A stretch of 64,000 nucleotides of DNA from Oscarella lobularis (Eukaryota; Porifera; Homoscleromorpha; Homosclerophorida; Oscarellidae). Under the pieces are notes generated by a model. That model saw nothing but the letters and a program-made list of their open reading frames with translations. It was not told the origin of the DNA and searched no databases. Position numbers and translations under genes: made by a program. This document shows positions 34,401 to 45,532 of the stretch, piece by piece (positions within the stretch are counted from its first letter, which is position 1; each line of letters begins with the position of its first letter). Location: NCBI RefSeq assembly GCF_947507565.1, contig NC_089185.1:1550001-1614000 (forward strand), given 5' to 3'.

Positions 34401-35984
34401 AAATAAATCGGGAGCTCCGTGATGCTTGACGTACGTCATTGCGTCTTGGCACTTTTCGTGCATGTATCGGGGTCCTCCGGTAAATGACGACGGTAAAACG
34501 ACCAATTGGCCGACGTCACGCACGTCGCCGTCAGTTTCGACTGCATCTCTTAGCGCCGTGTAAGAGGCCGCACGAAGTTGTTCTTGCTTAGTCCGAAGGA
34601 GGTTCAGTCTGTCAGTTTCTATTTTTGCAAAAACGTCGACGATGAACTGGTGAGACAATTCGCCTGCACGTAGAAGAATGTTAAAGTCGCCGTCGCGCTG
34701 CATGATTCGAAATGCGTAGAATTGAAGCATTGACATTTTTTTTTCGGTGATTTGATTCGTTTTCGGATCCTTCTGTCGGCACAATATTGTGTAACAGTCT
34801 TCGCCTCTCGGAAAAAGAAGCGGATATTGCAACGAATCGTAAGATCTGTGAATTTCGGTAATGCGTTTTATTGTATCATCTCTATTGAAAAGGACGATGT
34901 CGCGATATCCTTCTTGACCTTCGGGTAAAATAGCAGCAACGTCGTTGCCAGATGGCGCATTGAACGTTCGTTGATGTTGGCCTTGGGGAACTCTGTCGGC
35001 GCGAATAACGACACGATAGTCAGGCATGTCTGGTGTTCGCTGATCGAGCGCGGTTTTGAAAATGCGCACGTGCTCGTTGTGCTCGTGAAGCATGTCTTGT
35101 AGGCAAAGGGTGGTGTGCCTATTTAGCTGGGAATCTCGATTTATTTGCCACGCTAATCTGGCGTCAGCTTGTTGTCCGCGATCGTCTATGAAGTATACTT
35201 GGACGAATTGGGGTTGCTCTTCAGCTGCAGGAGTGAGAGGTCCGATATTATGGTAAATTTGTCCTTGAACTCTAAAGGTGGGCATGAATCCGGGCTCGAC
35301 TACAGTGTGCGCTTGAAATGACGTCATAACAAAGCAGGAATTGTATGTGCGAATATTTTTTCTGAATTCTCTGGCTGGTGGTGTGTTATTTGTCAAAAGA
35401 GCGCGTAAGGGTTCGGGAGGAGGACCGAGCAAGGGAACGTCGACTTTGCCGTTTGCGCAACACATTCCCGGAGGTTCTGTCGGCCACTTCTTTGCATTGC
35501 AGTGAAGACAGGTAGCAGACATTGCTCCTACGCGTGCTCCCTCGTACAGATTTTGTGGGTTATAATGAAATGCGGGATAATTTGGGAGACGTACGGGCAC
35601 TTCGCGAATTTGTACGGGCTCGACTTCTCGCATTTCTACGGGATCGTCGTCGTGTTGGGCTTCTTCGTTAATGGCAACAGGGAAAGACTCGTCTACGGGT
35701 GGCGTATGGGTTGGCGATGAACGACTACGGGTACTAATAGTAACGTCTTGTGTAGAGGACAGTGGCTGTTCAGTGACTGAAGGGATGGATTGAGAAAAAG
35801 GCAAATCATCGGCTGTCGAATGAATGGAGGAGTCTTGATTGGAGCTAAACTCACCAACGGGAACATTCAGTGGAGAAGGCAGCTCGGGATTTCTTGATCT
35901 GTTCGCCGCTCTTACCGTTTTCATTCGTTTCGCATTGCTTGATTTCCTTGCAAGAGTAGAACCGCTTTTCCGTTTTCTTGGCAT
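31434..35984 (-). pseudogene. Helitron Rep/helicase, 1516 codons with one in-frame TGA
   Basis: ATG at 35984. A basic, Ser-rich N-terminus, a Cys motif (CLHCNAKKWPTEPPGMCC), a Helitron_like_N region, then the HUH nuclease motif GLPHVHCLSW (residue ~597) and the tyrosine region KYLTAYLNKGKDKA (~731). The Pif1-type helicase starts at GGTGKTYLL (Walker A, ~1093), with VVWDECTMANKKALEAL and LILAGDFRQTLPV, and ends with INKSQGQTLKTVGL, GQFYVACSRV near the stop at 31434. TGA at 32205-32207 splits the helicase but the frame is unchanged on both sides. Rep nicks and joins single strands; the helicase peels the strand for rolling-circle transfer. Confidence 0.95.
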
Positions 35985-37258
35985 ATTTGAACCTGTGAAA
36001 TATTATGATTTTTTGGCTTTTTTCGTTATTTTAGGATTTTTTTGGCTTTTTTGGCTTTTTTGGCTGTTCAAGCTTTTCAAGAATATTAAGAGCCCGCCCC
36101 GGCAATGCGGACTGAGGTGCCGAGCGAAAAAATCTAGAAAGAAGAGGAATGAAATAGCGCACAAAAAGTGAACGTAGGAAAACTCACCACAGAGACGGCC
36201 GGGCGCCAAGGATCGAACTCTTCTTGACGCAAACGACGCGCCGATATGGTCGAAGGTTCGCGCAACGACAGAAGCGCGATTCTTTGCGAACGTTGAGACG
36301 ATGTGTCCCCGGGCTCGAATGCGGCGATCCGAGTCCAAAAAAAGACGGCGATTGTGCCGAAAAGACGACTTGGCCCCGGACTGGAATGCGCCACGAATGC
36401 GTCGATTCGAGTCCAAGAAGACGACGATTGCGCCGAAGAAGCGACGAATATCTCGAGTCGTCGTCGAAAATTGCCCTTGAACGCCGGGAGAAAAGCGTCC
36501 AGAGCGATCGAAAGTGAGGACTGTCGAAAAGAACGTAAGGAGCGATTGGGAACAGTTGGAACTAACGAATATCGCTTCCGATGAAGCGAAAGAACGGGTT
36601 CGAAGTCCGAAAACGCAGGAAAAAACGCCGGGAAGGCAGGCCGAGCGCCAAGGAACGGTAGATCAGGTGACCTACGGAATCCAAGATGGCGCGGGCTGTT
36701 TTCGATGACGTCATTGACGAAAAGAGAGTTGGAAAGCGATTTAGAGACTTCGAGAACCTAAAAAAGGCTTTGCTGCATCTAACAAACGCCTTCGGAAGTG
36801 GAAACGACTCGCGAAAGTGGGCGACTTCGAAGAAAAACAACGATTTCCCAAAAAGGGGCCCCGATCGGCAATCGAAAGCGGAAGGGCGTCGAGGAAGACG
36901 CGAAGAAGCGACCATGTCGTCGAGAGAGTCGTCCGGGCGCTGTTCGAAATCGATCGATCGCGAGAATCGCGGAAAACGGCGCTTCGCGGGCGTTTTCGGG
37001 CCGATTCGACGATCGAAAACGCTTCGCGGCGTCGAATAATCGCTCTCGGAACTTCGAACGAATCGAAACGACGCCCGAATCGCCGGAAAAACGACGATTC
37101 TCGAAAGGGGCCCCGACGCGCGGAAAGCGGCGACAGACACTCAGACGACTTCGAAGAAGGGGTCGAAAAGCGGAGAGCTGCATGCGCTTCGAAACGAAGG
37201 AGGAGTTCGCGCACAACCGATTCGTCCAAGATGGCGCGTACGCTTTTAGTGGTAGAGA
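35985..37258 (-). other. Helitron 5' non-coding region, TA-poor and purine-rich
   Basis: Upstream of the Rep start. From about 36180 to 37250 the DNA is dominated by CGAA/GAAA/TCG words and has few TA steps, so five frames stay open as Arg/Ser-rich nonsense on both strands. Partial internal repeats (GTCGATTCGAGTCCAAGAAG and similar) occur at 36300-36440. It presumably holds the promoter. Confidence 0.6.
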
Positions 37259-37502
37259 TACTCCAGTAGTCCCTTGCTCTAGCTCGATTATTTCTGTTAT
37301 CAAAACAGTCCCTAACTCCAGGTTCTCGCCTCCAGGCACAAACACCCTGATAAATTATTATAGGAGAGACTGTCACTGCTTGAATTGTCAATTCCTATTA
37401 GATACTCAGTTCCTAAATCTGACTTAACTATTTCTATTACACAAATAAGTCTTTGACCGGCTTGATTATGTCTGTTATCTAAACAGTCGATCCATAACAC
37501 CA
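37259..37502. repeat. Degenerate tandem repeat next to the Helitron
   Basis: Repeated words CTATTTCTGTTAT / TTATGTCTGTTAT, AACAGTCCCTAACTCC and CAGTTCCTAAATCTGAC recur every 60-100 bp; the same words (CAGTCCCTAAATCCGGC) lie at 31160-31190 on the other side of the Helitron. The Helitron therefore landed inside this array. Confidence 0.6.
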
Positions 37503-37640
37503 GCTTCATTAGCGTTGGTTACACTACGACATGCACTACGGGAGGTCAATATGCAAATTCCCCTTTGGGGGAGAAAACTTTTAGAAATGGAAGCCGGAGT
37601 CAGAAAAAGGTCCTCAGACAGAGTCCCTATTTCCGGCCCA
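37503..37640 (+). repeat. Dispersed direct repeat, right copy
   Basis: Starts TTAGCGTTGGTTACACTACG; partner of 31008-31150. Confidence 0.85.
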
Positions 37641-38269
37641 ATCAATTCTACCGGAAGGTTATTGTCATTACGACGGTCCTACAATATGAGTGTCATTTTC
37701 CTGGTCGATTAAAAGCAAAACGGTGCAGTACCTATGAGGAATCATATTTTTATTAGAACCGGCTATGTAAAAAACTCGGTATTTATTGCATGATCGTATC
37801 ACTGGGGAGAGGGGCATAAATAAATCGGCGAGGAAACGCGCCCAGAGGTGATGACGCAATGAATGACGTCATCGCCACACTAAGCTAAAACAGACGAAAT
37901 CAAACGCCACGGTCGCGCAACGCTTTCGAAAGCATATTTCGAAGCGTTTCTAAGCTATCAGCAGAACGACTTTGCGCGGTTGACGTTGTCAAACAGTCTT
38001 AGCTCTTTGCACCGCACGTGACGGTGACGTCAAGTGACGACGTCGTGCGCGAGATCCCGGGGACCTCGACGAAGACGCTTCTATAGAAATGTTGTAAGGG
38101 CTTATCCAGCTTCGCAACGGCAGCATCGATCGACATGTCGATATACTCTTTCACTTCACGATTCATACGATACTGTGCGTGAAAGACGGACTCGGTCGGG
38201 GCGACAGAAAGCACAGCGTGCGGTGGGCCACGTGCGGAGGAGTCCCCGTATAGCAGGAAGAAGAGTACC
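37641..38269. other. No gene recognised; one short minus-strand frame
   Basis: Frame 38214-37999 (MLSVAPTESVFHAQYRMNRE..., 71 codons) reads like a real N-terminal exon, with a helical YIDMSIDAAVAKLDKPLQHF segment, but it matches no family I know and no partner exon was found. Confidence 0.35.
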
Positions 38270-38455
38270 CGGGTTGGCAGTGAGAAGTGACCCCGTACGA
38301 GAAGTGAGGAGTGGGAAGTGACCCTAGGTGAGCAGTGAGAAGTACCCCTAAACGGGAAGTGAGCAGTGAGAAGTGACCCCGTACGAGAAGTGAGCAGTGG
38401 GAAGTGACCCTAGGTGAGCACTGAGAAGTAAGAAGAGACCCCGGATTGGCAGTAA
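38270..38455. repeat. Degenerate minisatellite (GAGAAGTGACCCCGTAC)
   Basis: Words GTGAGAAGTGACCCCGTACG and GTGGGAAGTGACCCTAGGTG alternate about every 20-60 bp. No coding role. Confidence 0.85.
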
Positions 38456-39279
38456 GAAACCCGTATCGGCCACAGTACTTTTGTACTTAAGTATGGTGAA
38501 GTGCATAACACAACGGACATTCTCAAGCCTACTTTGTTTTTCGGGGGCCCTTTTGAAGTTTTCGCGTCTCAGCTCGTTGCAAACAAAATTTATCGCTTGA
38601 TTCAGAGAAGCTAACATTAGAAACTTGCATTCGAATTGATAGTCTTCTGAAATGGCGATCGGTTTACAGCCTAAAGCTACTCTTTTTCCTGAACAAGCTA
38701 CTAAAGCTTTTTGAATTAATATTTTCACGCCAGTATGTTGAGCATGTCATCGTACTACGTTGAGCTTACAGTGGCTGAGTTAGAAAAAGCTTTAGGCGTT
38801 TCTCGAGTCTCTACACCGTAAAGCTCAAAAGCTTCACGAAACGTTTCAAATCGCGTCTAGCCACCGCGACACCTTAAAGTAATGATAATCTAAGCTATTA
38901 GACGTAGCTAAGGCAGCTAGGCCAGAACAAATAAGGCTTCGCTTAGATGCTAGGACCTGTTTTCTTTTGAGTGGCGCGCTTTCTGCCACTCAGAGGTCAT
39001 GCACGTGATCAAGTGACGTCACATGCATAACCTCTATATGCCTTCATAAAGATCTATTCTACAATAGTATAGAAACACTCGGCTTTCCGTCTCGCCCGGC
39101 ACGTCCTAAATCCCTGGTGGGAGGGTCTCTCAAATGTGATCGCCCAAAAACCAAAGTGTTTTCTGTCGGTTACCCTGACGTCACAATCGCACTTAGGCCA
39201 ATCACACACACAGGTGCTTTTATGACATCACAGTCATTGTGATGTCATACTCTCCACCAAAAAGTGACGTCACAGTGTA
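38456..39279. other. No gene recognised
   Basis: Frame 38728-38348 (minus) is open for 126 codons but has no recognisable motif and runs into the minisatellite. A small hairpin GAGTGGC...GCCACTC lies near 38970. TGACGTCAC occurs at 39014 and near 39264. Confidence 0.4.
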
Positions 39280-39287
39280 GAGCAACC

Positions 39288-40659
39288 CAGAGCCCTAAAT
39301 AAATCAAAGCTGCGACACTATAATTAATCACGTGACTTCATGGACGCCATTTTGTATCCAACTCGCCTGCGCGTCTCACGCGGCTCATTCAAATCTTCGA
39401 TCGTCCTACTCGTCTGTATCAGTCCCGTTTTTTTAAAAACGAACTAATGCCAAGCTGCTGCGCCTACGGGTGCTCAAACAGAAGCGAGAAGGCTCTATGA
39501 TGTTTTGCTTTCCACGCGATCAGGAGCGGAGAAACATCTGGGCGACGAAAGTGAAGCCGCTTGGGTGGACTCCTACAGAAGGATCGTTTCTCTGCGAAGT
39601 GAGATGCTTTCCAATGTCTCCTAGAATGAATAGGTGAATGCATGGGCGATCTGTCTATTCCCAGTTCGAGCATCTTCCGACAGGCGTCAAAAAGTTGAGG
39701 CGCACATCCGTGCCCATCCTGCATCGAAGTATCACACCAGCCCGCAAGCTACCGAAACAACGTCGAGAGGAGAGCCCTACGACAGATTCAGACCATTTGA
39801 TCATACTTATGGCATAATTGACCGTGGCAGTGCTGAAAAGAAAGCGAAAGAACTGCCTGCATCTGATATCGGTAACTTGCTCGCACATACCTCTACTCGT
39901 GACTAATATAATCTGTAGAAGAGATAGGCATTGATCACTCTGTGTCAAGCAAAGACAGCTGTCATGACAATGATGCTGTACTAGCGGATAAAGTTGCCAG
40001 CCTGGAGGCCAGATTGAAGAAAGCCACTGATGATAAGTTGGCCCTGGAGCGCGAGATCACGACTATGAAGGGAAGATCAAATGAAAGCTCTTCAATATGA
40101 AAATGCGGGTTCATTTGCGTGGACGAACTCTACGATAAAGAAGGCTCTACACTTTGACGTTAGGGTAATGATATATTGCACAGAAGCTCATTCTAAGAAG
40201 AAAGTAGAGGACAGTTCTAATAGAGGTAGTAAGTCTGCGACTATGAGAAGCATTGTAAAAAGATTAAATGAAAAAATAGTGCAGGGTATACAGCGATCGA
40301 GGCTTTCTTGTTTAGTTCCAAAGATTGAAAGAGACAACCCTTTGGATATGGAAGCAGGAATGGATCACTTACGGCAATGCTTCAAAGACAAAAGAATAGT
40401 AAACTGACGAGAATAAGGCCGTTTAGGTGACAAGCGAGAGGCGATGCCGACGCCATGCGCCCCAGTTTAACGTAGGTGCGAGTCACCTGCTTCTTTTAAA
40501 CATTTCCATGCGATCTTCGTAGATATTACATTCGCCGACACCCCTGCGAGGTTGGACAGACAGACGAGGACTGCGTTGGATACAAAATGGCTTTCAAAAA
40601 CCCACGTGACCACCTAGCGTGCGTGAGCGTGTCGCAGCTCTGATTTATTTAGGGCTCTG
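39288..40659 (+). mobile_element. THAP-domain DNA transposon with 8-bp target duplication
   Basis: TIR CAGAGCCCTAAATAAATCA at 39288 and its reverse complement ending 40659; the inverted similarity continues for 31 bp with one mismatch and loosely to ATTTTGTATCCAAC. GAGCAACC at 39280-39287 and 40660-40667 is a perfect 8-bp target duplication. CA ends plus 8-bp duplications fit P or hAT elements; the THAP domain inside favours P. Only 1372 bp, so the catalytic core has been lost. Confidence 0.93.
39447..40407 (+). pseudogene. THAP zinc finger plus coiled coil, internally deleted transposase
   Basis: ATG 39447 opens MPSCCAYGCSNRSEK, the C2 half of a C2CH THAP finger; after a one-base shift the family continues MFCFPRDQERRNIWATKVKP and LGWTPTEGSFLCE. 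A likely intron (GTGAGA...CCCAG, ending near 39661) leads to FEHLPTGVKKLRR. Further on, in other frames, are a coiled-coil stretch ASLEARLKKATDDKLALERE (near 40005) and FAWTNSTIKKALHFDVRVMI (near 40116). THAP fingers recognise the element's own ends. No catalytic motif is present. Confidence 0.78.
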
Positions 40660-40779
40660 GAGCAACCCCGGATCGTTATCGGACTAGTACTACAGTATTG
40701 CCGTAGATAAAATGACTGCACTGAGTAACACCATCTATGGTAAAACAGTGGGCGCTTGGTAGAGATCAATCTGGGAAGG

Positions 40780-40925
40780 TGGAGAAGCGATCGATCGAAG
40801 CGATCGATCTAAGATCGATCGAAAAGGCGATCGATCGGAGATCGATCGAAGCGATCAATCCGAGATCGATCGAAAAAGCGATCGATCCGAGATCGATCGA
40901 AAAAGCGATCGATCGGAGAAAAAGA
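40780..40925. repeat. GATCGATCGAA-rich microsatellite
   Basis: Alternating GCGATCGATC and GAGATCGATCGAA words at about 18-24-bp spacing, largely self-complementary. The Ile/Glu/Arg-repeat frame across it is an artefact. Confidence 0.9.
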
Positions 40926-41439
40926 CGCCGGGGAACATCACGTAGATATGAATGACGTATTAGAATGAGATACGTAAAGGAATGACGTAACAATAAGACG
41001 TACATTCATTCATTTGGATTTGCAATTGCGAAGACAATGAACGACTTCTCAAGCGATTCCCAAGTAAATTATTTTTTAGTGAAAAAGAGCTGATGCGCCC
41101 GTTTGTCAGCGACGGGACAACGGTTCAAGCATCGCAGGTGCGCTCGATTCATTTGGAGTCGGTTTCATTTGGAGTCGGTTGATGCACCTAAGCCTTTAGA
41201 TGTAGGCAGCAGCGATGTAAAAGGTTATACCTGGGCCCCCTAAGAGGTAAAATAGATCCTACCGTGGTGGAGTCGCCGTCATCAAGAAGAAAACGACTCA
41301 ATTGCGAAAAAACACGTCGATATCGTTCTAAACGCTCTAGAAAAGAAGCAGAAAATGCCAATAATTGCGATCGGCAGTGGCATAAGGAAAAGAGAGCTAT
41401 GGAAAGCGCGTCAGAGTGAAGCAAGAGGCGCAGAAGTGA
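40926..41439. other. No gene recognised
   Basis: Contains a short tandem duplication ATTTGGAGTCGGTT (near 41149 and 41168). Frames are short. Confidence 0.45.
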
Positions 41440-44204
41440 TAATTTGCGTCACTCTGAAGCGGCACAACGCGAGCAAAGCGCAGTGCGCATAAAAAAGCTC
41501 CGACAACAGAAGCGCGCTGCTGAAGTCGAAGCAAAAGGAAACGCGAAGAAAAAGCAAAAATTAGCGAGCGAATGCGAATCATCAAAAAATGACGTGCCTT
41601 TTTGGAAGCAAAAACTCCGTCTGGTTTTGAAGAGTTTGGATGGAAATGCCTTTCCATAATGTAATGTCAAAATTAGAATTTAAAACATGCGCATCTTGCG
41701 ATGAGTCTTGGCCTACATTGCGAATTAAGGCTGACACCGAGATGTGCTGGCAGTGCTCTATTGATCACGGAAGTGATCAAGCGGGCCTTCCTACCTCAGA
41801 AAATAATATGAATCCTGGCAGCCACCGCTGCTTAGGGATTTATCTACTGTTGAGGAAATGCTCATAGCGCAAATAGCGCCTATGATGAACGTATTCAGCT
41901 TGCCGTCTGGAAGGCAGTATACAGCGGTCACGTTCTAAATTTGCCACAGGACGTGCAATCCGTTGTAAACAGCCTGCATCGAACTGCGAGCAACTTGGGT
42001 TCAGTAGTTGTACGTCGAAAGCGAAGTTCCGGGAATGTGATGGAATTTCGCGTTCGACGAGGTCGAGTTTATGAGCACTTGTGTTTCTAAACAACAAGTG
42101 CTACAGTAACCTTAGCGCTAGATGCTCTTCCTGAAGACGGAGAGCTTAAAGGACTTCAAACCATCGAAATTGACGACGATTGGATAGATGATACATGTAG
42201 TTAATGACATTTCTGCGGTCGGTGCCAATGCACCTGAAGTGGACGCGAGCAAAACAAGTGAAAAAAACGATGATAATATCGAATTTTCTTACTCTGTTTT
42301 GCCGTCGACGTCATTGGGACTGACAGAAACGGAGAAAATACGCGAAGTCATTAGCAAAATAGGTGATAAACCTTAACTATAGCGCTAAGAAACAACCGTC
42401 TGAAAAAAATCGTCACCGTCCGACGATGAAACAGTAGATGAAAGCTCAGCTTTCATGAAATGGCCTACATGTGGTAGTTCTCCTATAAGTGAGTTTACCA
42501 CCGAAGGCTACTGGACGCAAGCATTTCCGACGCTTTTTCCAACTGGAGCAGGTGACTTCAGGAGTCCGCGAGTTCGATCGGTGACTCTTGCAGATTATCA
42601 AAAAGCATTTGATGCGCTACGAAGACGGGAGATTTGCTCAGCATCCTCGCTTTAGATACTTTGCACTAAACACTTTGATGCGTTGGCGAGCGTTGGAAAC
42701 TTCGCGTGTGTTTATTAAACAGAATCCGGAAGAAGCAAAATTAACTGTCGAAGAGTTGCAGGAGATGTCCAAGACTTCTGCAACTCCCGATTTTGCATCC
42801 AAAGTATTTCACTTTGGGAAAAGTTTGCACGGCTCAAAGCAGTATTAACCGGTTAATGCAAAGAAGAAATTTGTTTGCTATGCAAGAAAAACTCGGTCAG
42901 CCCAGCTGCTTCTTTACTCCTAGTGCAGCTGATTTGCACTGGCCCGAGCTCTTTGATCTTGCACAGCACTACAATAAAGATAGCACGTCCGAGGAGTTGT
43001 ATCGTAGCTATCGAAAACGAAACGAAACGTTCAATGCAAATCCAATGTTAGCAGATTGGTTTTTCACTCGACGAGCGTTTGAATTTTTGAAAACATTTTT
43101 GGTACCAGTTCTTGGCTTCGAAGACTACTGGCCCTTGAGTATCAACACCGAGGAAGCACTGATCTGCACGGTCTTGGTTGGATACGAGATGCTCCCGACT
43201 TCCAAACGATAATGAAACGTATAAAAGAGTATCCTGAAATCAATTTGCAGCTTAACGAGAAAGCCAACTAGAAAGCGGTTGAACGCATTTGTGCAACAGA
43301 AGGAGAAGACATAGTCAAATTTACAGATTGTCTAATGTCAACAGTTAATCCTTCTTTCGACGATGCAGGTGATGGTCAAATGCCCAAGGTGCTTCCGAGT
43401 GATCATCCATGGCACCACCAGAGGTGGCGCGATGTGGATGATCACGAAACGGATTACGAGAGGCTCATTGCCACTGTTCAAAGGGATACAGAGTGCAAAC
43501 CCTGCTTGAAAGATCTTGGCGATGGCACTAAAGTATACCGCTTTCACTTTCCAAGAGCTCTGCAGAAGGAGACAAAGTTCAAAGTATGTCCGTATAATAC
43601 ACCTTATAGAGCCTTTGGTCGATAAAAAACGAAACGACCCACGAATCAACACTCACAATCCTTTAGAACTTTAGGGTTGGAGAGCAAACGTTGATATGCA
43701 GGTTTGCGTAAGTGCTTATGGACTTGCCAAGTACGTCGTAAAGTACGCAACGAAGAGTGAGCCACAATCAAAAAGGCTTGCACAAACATTCCAAATGATT
43801 GTGGATGGTCTTGACAAGCGCGATCCTTCTCGAAAAGCTGTGTCCAAGTTGCTAATGAAATCAATTGGTGAACGGGATTATTCGGCTCAGGAAACGTGGC
43901 ATCTTATTATGGGTGACAAACTGGTCACTGCTTCCCGCGAATTTAAAATGTTTGAACTTGGAAGACAAGCGAGAAATTGACCTGGGTGCGCGTTCGCAAA
44001 AGAAAGTGCGACTGTTCCAACAGCGAATACATGAAGCGAAGCGCAGAGGCACAAAATTTGTGCCTCATGGATTACGTTTCGGAATACACTTACAATTCAA
44101 AGGGACAGCTGAGGAAAAGGGGCAAATTGTTAGTCGTTCGCGTTGTTCCACGAATACCTCGCGATCCGAAGAATGCCGAAAAATACGAACAATACTGCTA
44201 CGTT
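41440..44204 (+). pseudogene. Helitron Rep protein, N-terminal and nuclease half, degraded
   Basis: A basic segment (KKLRQQKRAAEVEAKGNAKK) precedes CASCDESWP and CWQCSIDHG, the Cys box of Helitron proteins. Then in shifting frames: EEMLIAQIAPMMNVFSL, FRVRRGRVYEHL, YWTQAFPTLFPTGAGDF, DGRFAQHPRFRYFALNTLMR, FTPSAADLHWPELFDLA, the nuclease region YQHRGSTDLHGLGW (the HUH pair is degraded to D-L-H), and YGLAKYVVKYATK, ERDYSAQETWHLIMG. At least six frame breaks. The helicase half is missing: at 44204 the sequence switches to DIRS copy B. It belongs to a Helitron clade distinct from the 31-37 kb element. Confidence 0.88.
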
Positions 44205-45317
44205 CTGTCCCCTGAGGACTCGGCGTGCTCCATTTGCGGCGCTGGTGATCATAGGGCGGCTGTCTGTGCGTTGCCGCCAACGGAGTCGTGCGCGGCGGCG
44301 TCTCCGCGCGCGGCGGCGTTTCATAGCGCGGCAGGGAACGCGGGCTCTCGACGCCCTCAGAATAGCGATCCGTGCCGGCTCTTCAATTTTGCGCCGACTG
44401 GCTGCGGCTATGGCTCGCGCTGCGTGTTTCGCCACGTGTGCGACAAGAGCGGGAATAAAGGTCATCGGGCGGCGGAGTGTCAGGCAACGGGGAAGCAGCA
44501 GCAGCAAACGGCGCCGCAAGGGCCTCGGGTGCAGTCACCCAAGCCCCAGTAGAACCGCGCGTAATTGCCCCGATTAGCGTTTTTGTTTTGTGTTGGGCTC
44601 GTGTTGCCCCGCTCCGCGTGCAGTGGATTTAATCGGGGACTTGCAACAAACCGTTTCTTGCTGGTTACTAGAAATGTGTGGTCTTTCGGCGGGCGCGTAC
44701 CGTTCGCGGCAGGCGCTTGGGGCGAATGCCGCAACAGATCCAAGCTCGGAGATCTGGGACACACCATCCTCGGTGGTTGCACAGGCTTGGGCGGATAGCT
44801 TACGGCGCCACCCCGACCAACGTTTTAGAGCGTGGCTGCTGCACGGACTCTCGGAAGGCTTCTGAATTGGCTACGGCGGGAGCGGAAAGCGAGCTCGCGC
44901 AGCCGCAACTTGCAATCCACGCGGGAACACCCCGCGATAGTGGACGAATATCTCAACGGCGAAATTACGGCGGGCAGAGTGGTGGGCCCTGTACCGGACG
45001 CTCAGACGCACTTGGTGCGCCTGAGTCCCCTTGGTGTGATTCCCAAGTCCGGCCAGCCGGGTCGGCGGCGGCTAATCGTCGACCTATCGTCCCCGCGAGG
45101 CAGCAGTGTCAATCAATAATTGGGTGATCTCGTCTTGGGGGACGTCTCTCCAGCCCCGTTGGGACCGATCGCGACGGTTTGTTTGGGGCTCGGATTCGGC
45201 GTTGCTCGAATCGGACCGACGAGATCGGCGGCGAGCCGGGCGGAAACGTTTCCTTCTAGCGCGCGTTAGGCCCAACCCTGAGCAGCACAGGGCAACTCAC
45301 AGGTAAGATATATCAAT
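44205..45317 (+). mobile_element. DIRS-like element, copy B, with large internal deletion
   Basis: 44205-45113 follows copy A positions 3552 to about 4475 (Gag zinc knuckles CSICGAGDHRAAVC and CNK-type repeat, then RT start YLNGEITAGRVVGPVP); the rest of RT, RNase H and recombinase are gone; 45119-45317 follows copy A from about 11440 to its right end, minus the Harbinger element. The join near 45115 retains only a few shared bases. It supplies the empty-site allele for the Harbinger insertion. Left end is fused to the Helitron remnant. Confidence 0.92.
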
Positions 45318-45331
45318 TCTTCCACAACGGT

Positions 45332-45358
45332 AGCCCGCATTACGATTACACGCGGGCT
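45332..45358. repeat. Small hairpin TAGCCCGC/GCGGGCTA
   Basis: Eight-base stem around an 11-base loop, just outside DIRS copy B. Confidence 0.6.
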
Positions 45359-45459
45359 AAAATAGTTGTGTTTATCACGTGACAGAAACGAACGAATCAG
45401 CACCGAGGAGGAGGAATTCGTAATACTCGGTCATGAATTGCCGGCTAAGGTCACGTGAA

Positions 45460-45532
45460 TCAGTTGGGTCCAGCCTGTTGTTGGGCAGCGCGGAACGCGC
45501 GCTAGCACAACACAGGCTGGAACCTCGAGCCT
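45460..45532 (-). repeat. Short foldback repeat, relative of the 46.5-49.9 kb element
   Basis: GGGTCCAGCCTGTTGTTG pairs with CAACACAGGCTGGAACC around a GC-rich loop. Read on the minus strand, its flanks CTCGAGGTTCCAGCC and GGACCCAACTGATTCACGTG match the two outer ends of the large foldback (CTCGAGGATCCAGAC at 46470 and GGACCCAACTGCTTCACATG at 49941). Confidence 0.7.

Larger units (their letters stand above)
31191..37258 (-). mobile_element. Helitron, 6.07 kb, both termini visible
   Basis: On the minus strand the 5' end is TCTCTACCACTAAAAGCG (37258 downward), the usual TC start, with A just outside. The 3' end is a perfect 6-bp stem ACCCGG-GCGAAG-CCGGGT, then AACCAGCTAG ending at 31191, with T just outside: the CTAG end, upstream hairpin and A^T insertion site expected of rolling-circle Helitrons. 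One Rep-helicase gene fills most of it. A single in-frame stop is the only damage I see in the gene. Confidence 0.95.

Noticed and set aside
36562-37427. Arg-rich proteins of 150-216 codons on both strands
   Set aside because: Five overlapping frames are open at once because TA steps are rare; composition, not coding, explains them.
40737-40955. Ile/Glu/Arg repeat protein
   Set aside because: Product of the GATCGATCG microsatellite.
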